Made by a program: the position numbers and the translations under genes. Shown one piece after another: positions 1-5,911 of a DNA stretch of 19,739 nucleotides (position 1 is its first letter; each line of letters starts with the position of its first letter). The notes under the pieces are model-generated. The model had not been told where the DNA came from. It saw nothing but the letters and a program-made list of their open reading frames with translations, and made no database searches. The DNA lies in NCBI GenBank assembly GCA_015228995.1, contig JADGCM010000015.1:1-19739 (forward strand). The letters are read 5' to 3'. The stretch is from Magnetococcales bacterium (GTDB taxonomy: Bacteria; Pseudomonadota; Magnetococcia; Magnetococcales; JADGCH01).

Positions 1-57
1 CATGTGTTAAGCGTACCGCCAGCGTTCGTTCTGAGCCAGGATCAAACTCTCCGATAA
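1..57 (-). rRNA. rrs: 16S ribosomal RNA, 5' end (partial)
   Basis: Read on the minus strand, the first bases contain AGAGTTTGATCCTGGCTCAG, the near-universal 16S 5' sequence, followed by GAACGAACGCTGGCGG and CTTAACACATG. The gene runs off the left edge, so only the first ~57 nt are present. The 5' end is placed about 7 nt upstream of AGAGTTTGATC by analogy with E. coli and could be off by a few bases. GAACGAACGC, instead of the GATTGAACGC of most Gammaproteobacteria, is a mild hint of an alpha-, zeta- or magnetococcal-like affiliation. Confidence 0.97.
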
Positions 58-141
58 ATGACCGGTTCATTAAAACCGACTATACTATCTCAAACTTGTA
101 ATAACTTCCCTAGCTATCACCAAACACTCATACCAACAATC

Positions 142-150
142 TCAAAGAAC
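142..150 (-). promoter_or_regulatory. boxA-like antitermination signal in the rRNA leader
   Basis: On the minus strand the leader between promoter P2 and 16S contains GTTCTTTGA, resembling the core of the rRNA boxA (TGCTCTTTAACAA in E. coli), where the Nus factors load for antitermination. It sits about 85 nt before the mature 16S end, a sensible place. The match is partial and no boxB or boxC was confirmed, so this is a position-supported guess. Confidence 0.35.
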
Positions 151-240
151 CCTCGGAGACATTTCCCCGACGTCGCCTGCCCCTCTACTCAATCTCGGCA
201 TAACCACTCGGCTAACACCGATACCGGCCAGGAGTCGCGC

Positions 241-268
241 ATTATACTCACCCCTCCGAAGAAGTCAA
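241..268 (-). promoter_or_regulatory. rRNA operon promoter P2
   Basis: On the minus strand TTGACT (263-268) and a perfect TATAAT (241-246) are separated by 16 bp. The 16 bp spacer and the GC-rich GCGCGACTCC just after the -10 box are typical of stringently controlled rRNA promoters. Expected start of transcription is near 234, giving a leader of about 175 nt. AT-rich sequence upstream (AAAATTTT at 273-280) could act as an UP element. Confidence 0.8.
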
Positions 269-301
269 CCAGAAAATTTTGGGTCTAACCATTTTTTCTG
301 G
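269..301. repeat. Inverted repeat just upstream of rRNA P2
   Basis: CCAGAAAA (269-276) and TTTTCTGG (294-301) form perfect 8 bp arms around a 17 bp centre, immediately upstream of the P2 -35 box. This is where UP elements and activator sites such as Fis sites lie in rRNA promoters. Which protein, if any, binds here cannot be told from the sequence. Confidence 0.45.
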
Positions 302-348
302 AAGAGAACCACTCCGGCCCCACACGATCTACTCAGTGTGAGCCACCC

Positions 349-376
349 ATTCTACCAATCTCGATAAGAATGTCAA
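349..376 (-). promoter_or_regulatory. rRNA operon promoter P1
   Basis: On the minus strand a perfect TTGACA (371-376) lies 16 bp from TAGAAT (349-354), followed by a G/C-rich GGGTGGC. It is 108 bp upstream of P2, close to the tandem P1-P2 spacing of E. coli rrn operons. Upstream there is a T-rich stretch at about 381-386 and a very AT-rich block from 398 to 425, a plausible UP element reaching the end of ypjD. Expected start near 342. Confidence 0.75.
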
Positions 377-422
377 TCGGAAAAAATCGGCTGACGTGTT
401 TTTTATAATAAAATAAATATAA

Positions 423-1256
423 TCAACTATTTCTGTGCAAGATAAACTCATAAACGAATTTAACCCCTAGGTAGGCCAGCACCAGAAATGCGTAACCCCA
501 CAAAGTCAAACGAACGGCTTGGCGGCCGCGCCACCCCCGCAGACGATGCCCGAGCAAGAGCGCGGCAAAAACCAGCCAAGTTACCCAACTAAAAACAATT
601 TTATGGTTAAAAACCAGATAAGCCCCTGAGTGGTTATGTAAAAAAATGGCCCCGGTGCCGATGCTCAGTGTTAATGCCACAAAAGCCAAGCGGACCATGG
701 TAAACAGATCTTCTTCGAGCTGTTCCAGTGAGGGCAGCGCCTCGGTGAGGCGACCCGCCTGTTTCTGCCGCAAAGCACGCTGCTGCGCATGGTCTAACAA
801 AGCCAATACCACGGCGATGGTGAACAGACCATAAGCCAGGATCGATAACACAAAGTGCACCTTGAGCCAGGGATCCACCAGCTGCCGAAACACCCCCTCC
901 CCTCCAGGAATGAGGTACGCCGTGAAGAGAAAGGCCACAATCAACCCGAGCAGTACCATTGCCACCAAACGATTGTGCTGATGTTTGGGGTGCCAACCAA
1001 TAAGCACCAGCAGCCCCATCACTAACGCTGCCAATTCGAGAGAGGCCACCAAGTTGACCGCTACCTGGCCGCCATGGGTCATGACGATCTGGGCCACTTG
1101 GCTTGACTGGAGCAACCATCCCGTCAGCGTCAACCACCAAGCCAGTCGTGCGGGCCATAAAACCGCCTCTCTGCCGACACGTGATAGCTGCCCCGCCAAC
1201 AACAGGGCTGCCACGCTGTAGAGTATCGCCGCCAATAGCCAACGCCAATCTTCCAT
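423..1256 (-). CDS. ypjD: YpjD/CcsA-like inner-membrane cytochrome c assembly family protein
   Basis: The 277-residue protein is almost entirely hydrophobic, with about eight predicted membrane segments and short basic loops. The segments around WLKVHFVLSILAYGLF (near 130-145), IFLHNHSGAYLVFNHK (near 205-220) and a final WGYAFLVLAYLGVKFVYEF match the YpjD branch of the cytochrome c assembly (CcmC/CcsA/HemX) superfamily. The conserved histidines H133, H207, H209 and H218 in or near membrane segments are candidate haem ligands. Family members handle haem in the inner membrane; the exact role of YpjD is not firmly known. ypjD often sits beside ffh, but here it lies 30 bp downstream of a lytic transglycosylase and directly upstream of the rRNA promoters, in the same direction. 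No clear terminator separates it from the rRNA operon. Confidence 0.82.
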   Translation of the reverse strand: MEDWRWLLAAILYSVAALLLAGQLSRVGREAVLWPARLAWWLTLTGWLLQSSQVAQIVMTHGGQVAVNLVASLELAALVMGLLVLIGWHPKHQHNRLVAMVLLGLIVAFLFTAYLIPGGEGVFRQLVDPWLKVHFVLSILAYGLFTIAVVLALLDHAQQRALRQKQAGRLTEALPSLEQLEEDLFTMVRLAFVALTLSIGTGAIFLHNHSGAYLVFNHKIVFSWVTWLVFAALLLGHRLRGWRGRQAVRLTLWGYAFLVLAYLGVKFVYEFILHRNS

Positions 1257-1286
1257 AACCGTTATCCTGAATCTTATCGTCTATGC

Positions 1287-2072
1287 CTACTGCAGATCTC
1301 GCACAATCGCGCCCAGATTGTCAAAACGGGCGCTGCTCACATCACTCAACACGGATCGACTGACCATCTTTTGCAAATTCGGTCGATTCTGCGCCGGAAG
1401 TCGATCGGTAATAATGATCCGGCGCAACGCTGTATAGGAATCGTCCGCCGGTTCATCACGGTGGATGACACGAATCACAGCCGTCGGTTGCTGCCGCTGA
1501 CTGCCCCCCCCTCCTCCGTTCCCCTGGACGACACGGCTGGCGAGAACGGTCCGACCTTCTGGATTTTGATAGCGAAATAGGGCGCTGCGGTTCAGGACTC
1601 GCTCCGGTGTCCCATAGTAGTAATGATACAAGACACGGTTGATATAGCGCCGCGTCTCTTCAAATGGAGGCACGCCCTGGTATTGCACCACGTGATTGGG
1701 GCCGGCATTATAGGCCGCTAGCGCCAACCTCAGATTGTTAAAACGCTCCAGCATGGCGCGCAGATAACGCGCCCCGCCGCGCAAATTCTCTTCTGGATCA
1801 AATGGATTACGCACCCCTAGATCGTTGGCCGTGCCCGGCATGAGTTGCATGAGTCCCATTGCCCCTTTATGGGAGACCGCCCGCGGGTTAAAAGCCGATT
1901 CGTTGGCTACTACAGCGGTCAGCAGGGCGGCATCGACCCCCTCATCACGCGCAACCTGTTGCACCATGCGATGAAGCTCCGCCACATCGACCGCTACCAC
2001 AGCCACAGCTGGCAGGGGTAATAGCAGGATTAGGATCAGCAACAGCAACAACACCCCCCTCACCCCAGCCAC
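1287..2072 (-). CDS. Soluble lytic murein transglycosylase (SLT domain), exported
   Basis: This protein should cleave peptidoglycan glycan strands in the periplasm, forming 1,6-anhydromuramic ends. With a GTG start at 2072 it is 261 residues. A very hydrophobic segment (about 7-28) follows a short basic start, consistent with a signal peptide or anchor. The SLT domain (about 30-150) has the family-1 signature: NES with catalytic Glu58, then FNPRAVS, GAMGLMQLMPGTA and later AAYNAGPNHV. The C-terminal ~110 residues include a glycine run and are not recognised. The frame stays open to an ATG at 2237, but that stretch lies inside pgeF and would place a proline-rich, repeat-derived peptide before the signal sequence. 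GTG 2072 has a strong purine-rich site (GGGGGGAG) 6 nt upstream and starts 1 nt after the pgeF stop. Both the ribosome binding site and the start are inside a dispersed repeat. The start is likely but not proven; GTG 2063 is an alternative. Confidence 0.85.
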   Translation of the reverse strand: MAGVRGVLLLLLILILLLPLPAVAVVAVDVAELHRMVQQVARDEGVDAALLTAVVANESAFNPRAVSHKGAMGLMQLMPGTANDLGVRNPFDPEENLRGGARYLRAMLERFNNLRLALAAYNAGPNHVVQYQGVPPFEETRRYINRVLYHYYYGTPERVLNRSALFRYQNPEGRTVLASRVVQGNGGGGGSQRQQPTAVIRVIHRDEPADDSYTALRRIIITDRLPAQNRPNLQKMVSRSVLSDVSSARFDNLGAIVRDLQ

Positions 2073-2127
2073 TTCATACTCCCCCCCTCCACCTGTGGAA
2101 GAGGGGGCCGGGGGGTGAGGGGGGAGA
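2068..2127 (-). repeat. Dispersed GC-rich hairpin repeat, copy B (at the pgeF/transglycosylase junction)
   Basis: On the minus strand this copy contains CCCCTCACCCCCCGG, CCCCCTCTTCCACAGGTGGA, then GGGGGGGAGTATGAAGTGGC. It aligns base by base with copies at 5551-5608 and 8113-8171, including the tail (CATAAAGCGGC and CATGAAGCGGC there). The C-rich and G-rich halves can form a hairpin around CACAGGT. It carries the last codons and stop of pgeF and the ribosome binding site and GTG start of the downstream gene. No open reading frame or transposase-like feature lies in it, so it resembles a REP/MITE-type non-autonomous repeat. Confidence 0.85.
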
Positions 2128-2937
2128 TAACCATATACCCGCCATCTGTCGCCCACACTGCTGCCCTCCCTCCAGTAGGGTGGTGCGCCGATGGCTAAAA
2201 AACCGGTCTTGACATAGGAATGTGCATAAGCCAACATCGTCGATATGCCTTTCTATGACCCCATGGTGCATCAGTTGCTGCGCAACATAGCCGGCTAGGT
2301 CGAAATGGCTGACTAGCGGCGTGTTGTTCCCCCTTTCTGCAAAGAATCGGCCGTTCGCCGCACTTTGCTGCATGAACTGTTGCCGCAGTTCTGCCCCCAC
2401 CTGGTAAGCCTCCTGCCGAATACAGGGGCCAATAATGGCTTGTACGTTCTGCCGTGCCGCCCCCAAAGCCACCATGGCATCGAGAGCCGTAGCCACTACC
2501 CCAGCCAAGGCCCCACGCCAGCCAGCATGGACAGCACCGATCACCTTTGCCTCGGTATCCATGAGCAATAACGGCACACAATCAGCCGTTAAGATAGCCA
2601 ACAGCAGCCCAGGTCGATTGGTCACCATGGCATCGGCCTCGGCCAACGTCTGCCACGGCAAATGGGGAGGATCAGTCACTACGAACGTCTTGTTGCCATG
2701 TACCTGCCTGATTAAGCAAAATCGTGGCGCCGCAATACCCAATTCCGCTGCCAGTCGTTGCCGATTGTCGAGCACATTTTGCCGGAGGTCTCCGACATGG
2801 TCGCCTAGATTACAGGAAAAATATGCCTGCTCACTCACCCCGCCCGAGCGCGTGGTAAAAAAGCAAGAGACGTTTGGTCGACTCGAAAGGGCTGTTAAAG
2901 AAACAAATGGAATCGTCACTTGATTTTTATTGCTCAC
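2074..2937 (-). CDS. pgeF: PgeF/YfiH-family multicopper-oxidase-fold protein (peptidoglycan editing factor; purine nucleoside phosphorylase-like)
   Basis: The 287-residue protein matches the laccase-domain (DUF152/YfiH) family. Key signatures are FFTTRSGGVS (26-35), NLGDHVGD (43-50), QVHGNK with His80, LTADCVPLLL with Cys120 and VHAGWRG with His137; this His/Cys/His set binds zinc at the active site. Family members act on purine nucleosides, and E. coli YfiH also prevents mis-incorporation of non-canonical amino acids into muropeptides. The usual C-terminus ends soon after CGRQ-x-x-x-IWL. Here 17-18 extra residues (SPPSPPGPLFHRWRGGV) follow, and they are encoded by the dispersed repeat at 2068-2127. 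The start at 2937 is GTG with no obvious Shine-Dalgarno; GTG 2919 is equally possible. The often adjacent rluD is absent; instead the divergent rpsF operon begins next door. Confidence 0.9.
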   Translation of the reverse strand: MSNKNQVTIPFVSLTALSSRPNVSCFFTTRSGGVSEQAYFSCNLGDHVGDLRQNVLDNRQRLAAELGIAAPRFCLIRQVHGNKTFVVTDPPHLPWQTLAEADAMVTNRPGLLLAILTADCVPLLLMDTEAKVIGAVHAGWRGALAGVVATALDAMVALGAARQNVQAIIGPCIRQEAYQVGAELRQQFMQQSAANGRFFAERGNNTPLVSHFDLAGYVAQQLMHHGVIERHIDDVGLCTFLCQDRFFSHRRTTLLEGGQQCGRQMAGIWLSPPSPPGPLFHRWRGGV

Positions 2938-2948
2938 TGATAGAGAAT
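2920..2948 (+). promoter_or_regulatory. Possible promoter of the rpsF operon
   Basis: TTGATT (2920-2925) and GAGAAT (2943-2948) are separated by 17 bp, each matching four of six consensus bases, and lie about 40 bp before the structured leader. It overlaps the start of divergent pgeF. This is the best sigma70-like match in the gap but only moderately convincing. Confidence 0.35.
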
Positions 2949-2985
2949 GGTCGTTTTTCAGATCTATCCTTGCTCAGCTCTATTA

Positions 2986-3028
2986 GTGGAGCTGGGCTGA
3001 ACCGTGCGGCTACCGCACACCGATCCAC
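2986..3028 (+). promoter_or_regulatory. S6:S18-binding autoregulatory leader RNA of rpsF
   Basis: Between the divergent starts, GTGGA (2986-2990) can pair with TCCAC (3024-3028), enclosing a second perfect stem GTGCGG (3004-3009), loop CTA, CCGCAC (3013-3018). The 3' side between the two stems is ACCGA (3019-3023), containing the CCG trinucleotide. This stem, hairpin and CCG bulge just before the rpsF ribosome binding site is the architecture described for the S6:S18 leader motif, which imitates the S18 site on 16S rRNA and represses translation when S6:S18 is in excess. The Shine-Dalgarno AAGGAG (3029-3034) begins right after the outer stem. Pairings were found by eye, not by folding software. 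Confidence 0.72.
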
Positions 3029-3039
3029 AAGGAGAACTC

Positions 3040-3417
3040 ATGGCCTATTACGAAACAGTGTACATCATTCGCGCCGATTTGACGACCGAACAGATCGAGC
3101 AGATTATCGCCCGGATGAAAGATATCATCACCGCCAACAGCGGCCAGGTGCTAAAAACGGAGCTGTGGGGAAGACGTCAGCTGGCCTACCCAGTCAAAAA
3201 GAATTCCAAGGGATTTTACGTGTTTCACGTAGTGGAAGGAAAGGGGCAACTGATCAGTAACTTAGAAGAGCGGATGAAGTTAGATGAAGACATTCTGAAG
3301 TTCCAGACCATTCGCATCGCCTCCCTGCCGCAATATAGTTCACCGTTGGCCGTTGGCGATGACCGGCGCGACAATTATGCCGAAGGGGAAGAAGTAGCGG
3401 TTGGCAACAACGCCTAA
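3040..3417 (+). CDS. rpsF: 30S ribosomal protein S6
   Basis: S6 binds with S18 to the central domain of 16S rRNA in the platform of the small subunit. The 125-residue product has the family pattern MAYYETVYIIRADL at the start, GRRQLAYPVKKNSKGFYVF (about 45-65) and RMKLDEDILKFQTIR (about 80-96). ATG 3040 is preceded by AAGGAG at 6 nt spacing. An in-frame-looking start upstream at 3004 falls in the regulatory leader and is not used. It heads the operon rpsF-priB-rpsR-DUF2232-rplI, and its last 17 nt overlap priB, which suggests translational coupling. The C-terminal tail (about 100-125) is acidic and variable, as usual. Confidence 0.97.
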   Translation: MAYYETVYIIRADLTTEQIEQIIARMKDIITANSGQVLKTELWGRRQLAYPVKKNSKGFYVFHVVEGKGQLISNLEERMKLDEDILKFQTIRIASLPQYSSPLAVGDDRRDNYAEGEEVAVGNNA

Positions 3418-3775
3418 TTCACCGTTGCCACCGGCAGCGGCGCCATCGTACTTAGCCAACGAGTTGGTTTTAGGTGGTCTGCTGCTGGAGCCAGCCGAGA
3501 TGCGCACAACCCCCTCTGGACAAGTTGTAGCGCGCTTGGAAATAGCCCATCACTGCCACGACGGTACTCTGCCCCCTCTACAGGAGTGGGCAGTCAGGAT
3601 GACTGTCTTGGCCATTGGGCCACTAGCAGAACGGTGCCGGTCCTTGTTCCCCGGTGCTAAAATTCGCGTTGTTGGACGCTTAAACCAAAAACGGTGGTTG
3701 CGCGATGGGCAGACCCGCTGGGGCAAAATGGAGCTGGTCGCACGCGAGATAGAGACATTGAGTGAGTACACTTAA
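3401..3775 (+). CDS. priB: Primosomal replication protein N (PriB), OB-fold single-stranded DNA binding protein
   Basis: PriB stabilises PriA on DNA and helps reload the replicative helicase at stalled forks. From residue ~19 the 124-residue product follows the PriB pattern: NELVLGGLLLEPAEMRTTPSG, then an OB-fold core with IRVVGRLNQKRW and KMELVAREIETL. The location between rpsF and rpsR is the classic priB position. The start is TTG 3401, inside the end of rpsF, with GAAGGGGAAG upstream. An in-frame TAG at 3395 excludes any earlier start. This gives an Ala/Pro/Ser-rich N-terminal extension of about 18 residues relative to E. coli PriB (104 aa). A downstream TTG (3425) is possible but lacks a ribosome binding site. 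Confidence 0.85.
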   Translation: MATTPNSPLPPAAAPSYLANELVLGGLLLEPAEMRTTPSGQVVARLEIAHHCHDGTLPPLQEWAVRMTVLAIGPLAERCRSLFPGAKIRVVGRLNQKRWLRDGQTRWGKMELVAREIETLSEYT

Positions 3776-3796
3776 CACACAGAGGAAGTAGAGATC

Positions 3797-4144
3797 ATGG
3801 TAAGAGAATATGCCACGGAAGCGGGAACCAGCCCGCTCAGAGAAGAGGGAGATGGGGATAACGGCGCCGCAGATCGTGGTGGCCGGTTTGGCGGCCGTCC
3901 CTATCAGCGTAGTGAGGGCGGCAAACGTCCCTTCTTTAGAAGGCGCAAGGTTTGTCTCTTCTGTGCCGACAAGAGTGTCGTCAGCGATTATAAAGACCCA
4001 AAATTACTGTCGCGCTTTATCACTGAGAGGGGCAAAATGGTACCCAGTCGGATCACTGGTGTCTGCGCCTCGCATCAACGGGCGTTGGCGCGTTCGATCA
4101 AACAGGCACGGCAGATCGCCTTGTTACCATTTTTGGTTAAATGA
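3797..4144 (+). CDS. rpsR: 30S ribosomal protein S18, zinc-ribbon (C+) type with N-terminal extension
   Basis: S18 is the partner of S6 on the 30S platform. The core (about 44-115) has RRRKVCLFC, DYKDPKLLSRFITERGK, VPSRITG and ARSIKQARQIALLPF. At 115 residues it is about 40 longer than E. coli S18. The extra N-terminus is acidic then Gly/Arg-rich (GGRFGGRPYQR). Cys53-x2-Cys56 and Cys90-x2-His93 form a CxxC...CxxH set, the C+ pattern expected to bind zinc; E. coli S18 lacks it. ATG 3797 has AGAGGAAG 8 nt upstream. The stop overlaps the next gene's start (ATGA at 4141-4144). The leader upstream of rpsF probably senses S6:S18. Confidence 0.96.
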   Translation: MVREYATEAGTSPLREEGDGDNGAADRGGRFGGRPYQRSEGGKRPFFRRRKVCLFCADKSVVSDYKDPKLLSRFITERGKMVPSRITGVCASHQRALARSIKQARQIALLPFLVK

Positions 4145-5076
4145 ATCTGATCGCCGCTGCATCGCTGTCGGGGGCATTGTTTGTGCTGGCCGTGTTTGGT
4201 GGGGCATGGCTGGCACCTTTGCTGTTGGCCGTGCCTTTGCCACTGTTGCTGACGGCCCTACACCAAGGAGTGTCGTCTGGTATCGCGGCAGCTGGCCTGC
4301 TATTGGGGTTGGCTTTTGCGATTAGCCACAGCTTGACTACGGTCCTGATGGTGTTCTTTTTTTTACTGTCGTTCGTGCTGTTGGCGGCCCACCTCTTACG
4401 CACCGGCTGGAAGATGAGTCGGTGTCTCGCAGCGGCCTACCTCATTGGGGTCTGTATGCTGGTAGGTGGCGTCGTCGTCGCGGTATGGGCGGAAGTTGAT
4501 CTCGGACAGAGGTTCGTTGTGCATCTGCAACCTCTCGAACAGCAACTATCTGATGCCTTGGCGCAGAGCCGTCAGGTCGATGCAGTGATGCTGGCTGAGG
4601 CCAAGCAACAGATCAGGCAGTTCATTGAGTTTATGGGACTTATTTTTCCGGCCCTGACCGTCTCCGGATGGTTTTTTATTCAAGCAGGTAATTTGGCCGT
4701 TGCCTCGTGGTACATGGAGAAGAAGCAGTGTCCTTGGTGGCAACAGGAGGACCTGTCCCATCTGAAATTACCCTTTTGGTTGGTATGGCCCTTGATTGCC
4801 ATGGCCGCCTGTGGGATGTTCGCCGATGGTATGCTGCAACTCTTGGGGATTAACATGGGGATACTCTTGTGTATTCCTTACAGTTTTCAGGGTGTTGCTA
4901 TCATTCGGGCTCTATTTCAGCACCACCAGTGGCCCCGCATCGTTTGGTTACTATTTGTAACGATGCTGCTGTTACGGTGGGAGATGCTGTTGCTGGTTAT
5001 TATGGTTGGGCTGTTTAATACTTGGTGGGACATCCGTGCCCACCTAACCGCCCACCACTCCTATAATGAGTTATAG
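4141..5076 (+). CDS. DUF2232 (YybS-like) integral membrane protein
   Basis: The 311-residue product is a polytopic membrane protein with about seven to eight hydrophobic segments and a central hydrophilic stretch (about 125-160, rich in Gln, Ala and Glu). An unannotated membrane protein of the DUF2232 family between rpsR and rplI is a recurring arrangement in Proteobacteria, and this one fits in size, topology and position. Function is unknown. It overlaps rpsR by 4 nt (ATGA), so it is almost certainly translated with the ribosomal protein operon. Assignment rests mainly on context and hydropathy. Confidence 0.82.
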   Translation: MNLIAAASLSGALFVLAVFGGAWLAPLLLAVPLPLLLTALHQGVSSGIAAAGLLLGLAFAISHSLTTVLMVFFFLLSFVLLAAHLLRTGWKMSRCLAAAYLIGVCMLVGGVVVAVWAEVDLGQRFVVHLQPLEQQLSDALAQSRQVDAVMLAEAKQQIRQFIEFMGLIFPALTVSGWFFIQAGNLAVASWYMEKKQCPWWQQEDLSHLKLPFWLVWPLIAMAACGMFADGMLQLLGINMGILLCIPYSFQGVAIIRALFQHHQWPRIVWLLFVTMLLLRWEMLLLVIMVGLFNTWWDIRAHLTAHHSYNEL

Positions 5077-5096
5077 TCGGGGGTGAATCGTTTATC

Positions 5097-5546
5097 ATGG
5101 AAGTGATCCTTTTAGAAAAAATTGGTAAGTTGGGTGAATTAGGGGAGATCGTACGGGTCAAAGATGGTTACGCTCGTAATTATCTGCTACCGAGAAACAA
5201 GGCCCTGTTTGCTACCAAAGAGAATCGCGGCCGCTTCGAGACTGAGCGTCTGGCCTTTGAACAACGTCAGCGGGAGGTTCGAGCAGCCGCTGAAGCGCTG
5301 GCGGCCCGTATCAACGAGATAGCCATCATTCTTGAGCGCCCGGCAGGGGTGATGGATAAGCTATTTGGTTCCGTGACCAACAATGACATCGCCCAGTTTC
5401 TGGCCCGCAATGGCATTGAAGTGCCACGGGGCATCATCGAACCGGTGCGACCGATTCGTACCCTAGGAGAACATGCGGTGCGCATCCGGCTCCATCCCGA
5501 CGTGGTCATGGAGATCAGTGTCCGTGTTGAGCGTGGTGGGAAGTAA
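5097..5546 (+). CDS. rplI: 50S ribosomal protein L9
   Basis: L9 binds 23S rRNA near the base of the L1 stalk and helps maintain the reading frame. The 149-residue protein has the standard size. The N-terminal domain has MEVILLEKIGKLGELGEIV and the signature VKDGYARNYLLPRNKA (about 20-36), followed by the long connecting helix (about 41-75) and C-terminal domain ending VVMEISVRVERG. A GGGGGTGA site lies about 11 nt before ATG 5097. It is the last gene of the S6 operon; copy A of the dispersed repeat begins 4 nt after its stop. Confidence 0.97.
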   Translation: MEVILLEKIGKLGELGEIVRVKDGYARNYLLPRNKALFATKENRGRFETERLAFEQRQREVRAAAEALAARINEIAIILERPAGVMDKLFGSVTNNDIAQFLARNGIEVPRGIIEPVRPIRTLGEHAVRIRLHPDVVMEISVRVERGGK

Positions 5547-5550
5547 GGCC

Positions 5551-5608
5551 TTCCCCCTCACCCCCCACCCCCTCTCCCACAGGTGGAGAGGGGGAAGCAT
5601 AAAGCGGC
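5551..5608 (+). repeat. Dispersed GC-rich hairpin repeat, copy A (after rplI)
   Basis: Within this copy CCCCCTCTCC (5568-5577) and GGAGAGGGGG (5585-5594) form a perfect 10 bp stem around CACAGGT. It is preceded by CCCCCTCACCCCCCA and followed by AAGCATAAAGCGGC, both shared with copies at 2068-2127 and 8113-8171. It lies between rplI and fmdB. The stem could slow RNA polymerase or protect the upstream transcript, but there is no U-run after it, so it is not a standard intrinsic terminator. Confidence 0.85.
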
Positions 5609-5656
5609 TTTAATGAGTGGAAAGCTGTGAATAACACGTTTAGGGAGTAATAACAA

Positions 5657-5896
5657 ATGCCCATATACGACTATAAATGTGATCCATGCAATCATCGTTT
5701 TGAGCATAACCACGCCATGGCAGAAGAACCAGTGGTGGCCTGCCCCAAATGTGGTTCGACTCAACAGGTACGCAAAATTTTCTCTACCGGTGGGGTGATG
5801 GGCGGTAAAACCGGGGGCACCGATTTCACACCGCCTCCCATGAGCGGTTGTCAAAGTGGCGGCTGTGGTATGGGAATGTGCGGCCTCAACGGCTAG
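5657..5896 (+). CDS. FmdB-family zinc-ribbon protein
   Basis: The 79-residue protein begins MPIYDYKCDPC, the hallmark of the FmdB/CxxC_CXXC_SSSS regulatory-type zinc ribbon. Cys8/Cys11 and Cys29/Cys32 (CPKC) should bind one zinc ion. The C-terminal tail is Gly-rich with three further cysteines (65, 70, 75). Family members are small and often annotated as putative regulators; the true function is unknown. ATG 5657 has AGGGAG about 10 nt upstream. It lies 110 bp after rplI, separated by repeat copy A, and 15 bp before cysZ, with which it is probably co-transcribed. Confidence 0.88.
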   Translation: MPIYDYKCDPCNHRFEHNHAMAEEPVVACPKCGSTQQVRKIFSTGGVMGGKTGGTDFTPPPMSGCQSGGCGMGMCGLNG

Positions 5897-5911
5897 TCAG
5901 AGCCATTAGTC

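Noticed and set aside
58..288. 76-residue open frame in the rRNA leader, plus strand
   Set aside because: It runs antisense through the rRNA leader and promoter P2, has no ribosome binding site and an unlikely composition.
2073..2237. ATG 2237 as the start of the lytic transglycosylase
   Set aside because: It would place 55 residues, including translated repeat sequence and pgeF shadow, before the signal segment; GTG 2072 has a better ribosome binding site and position.
3810..4325. 171-residue open frame overlapping rpsR and DUF2232
   Set aside because: It is a +1 frame shadow of rpsR; the rpsR frame has clear S18 signatures and a good ribosome binding site.
5568..5594. Strong stem in repeat copy A as an intrinsic terminator of the S6 operon
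   Set aside because: No U-run follows the stem, and the same stem occurs at two other places with no terminator role evident.
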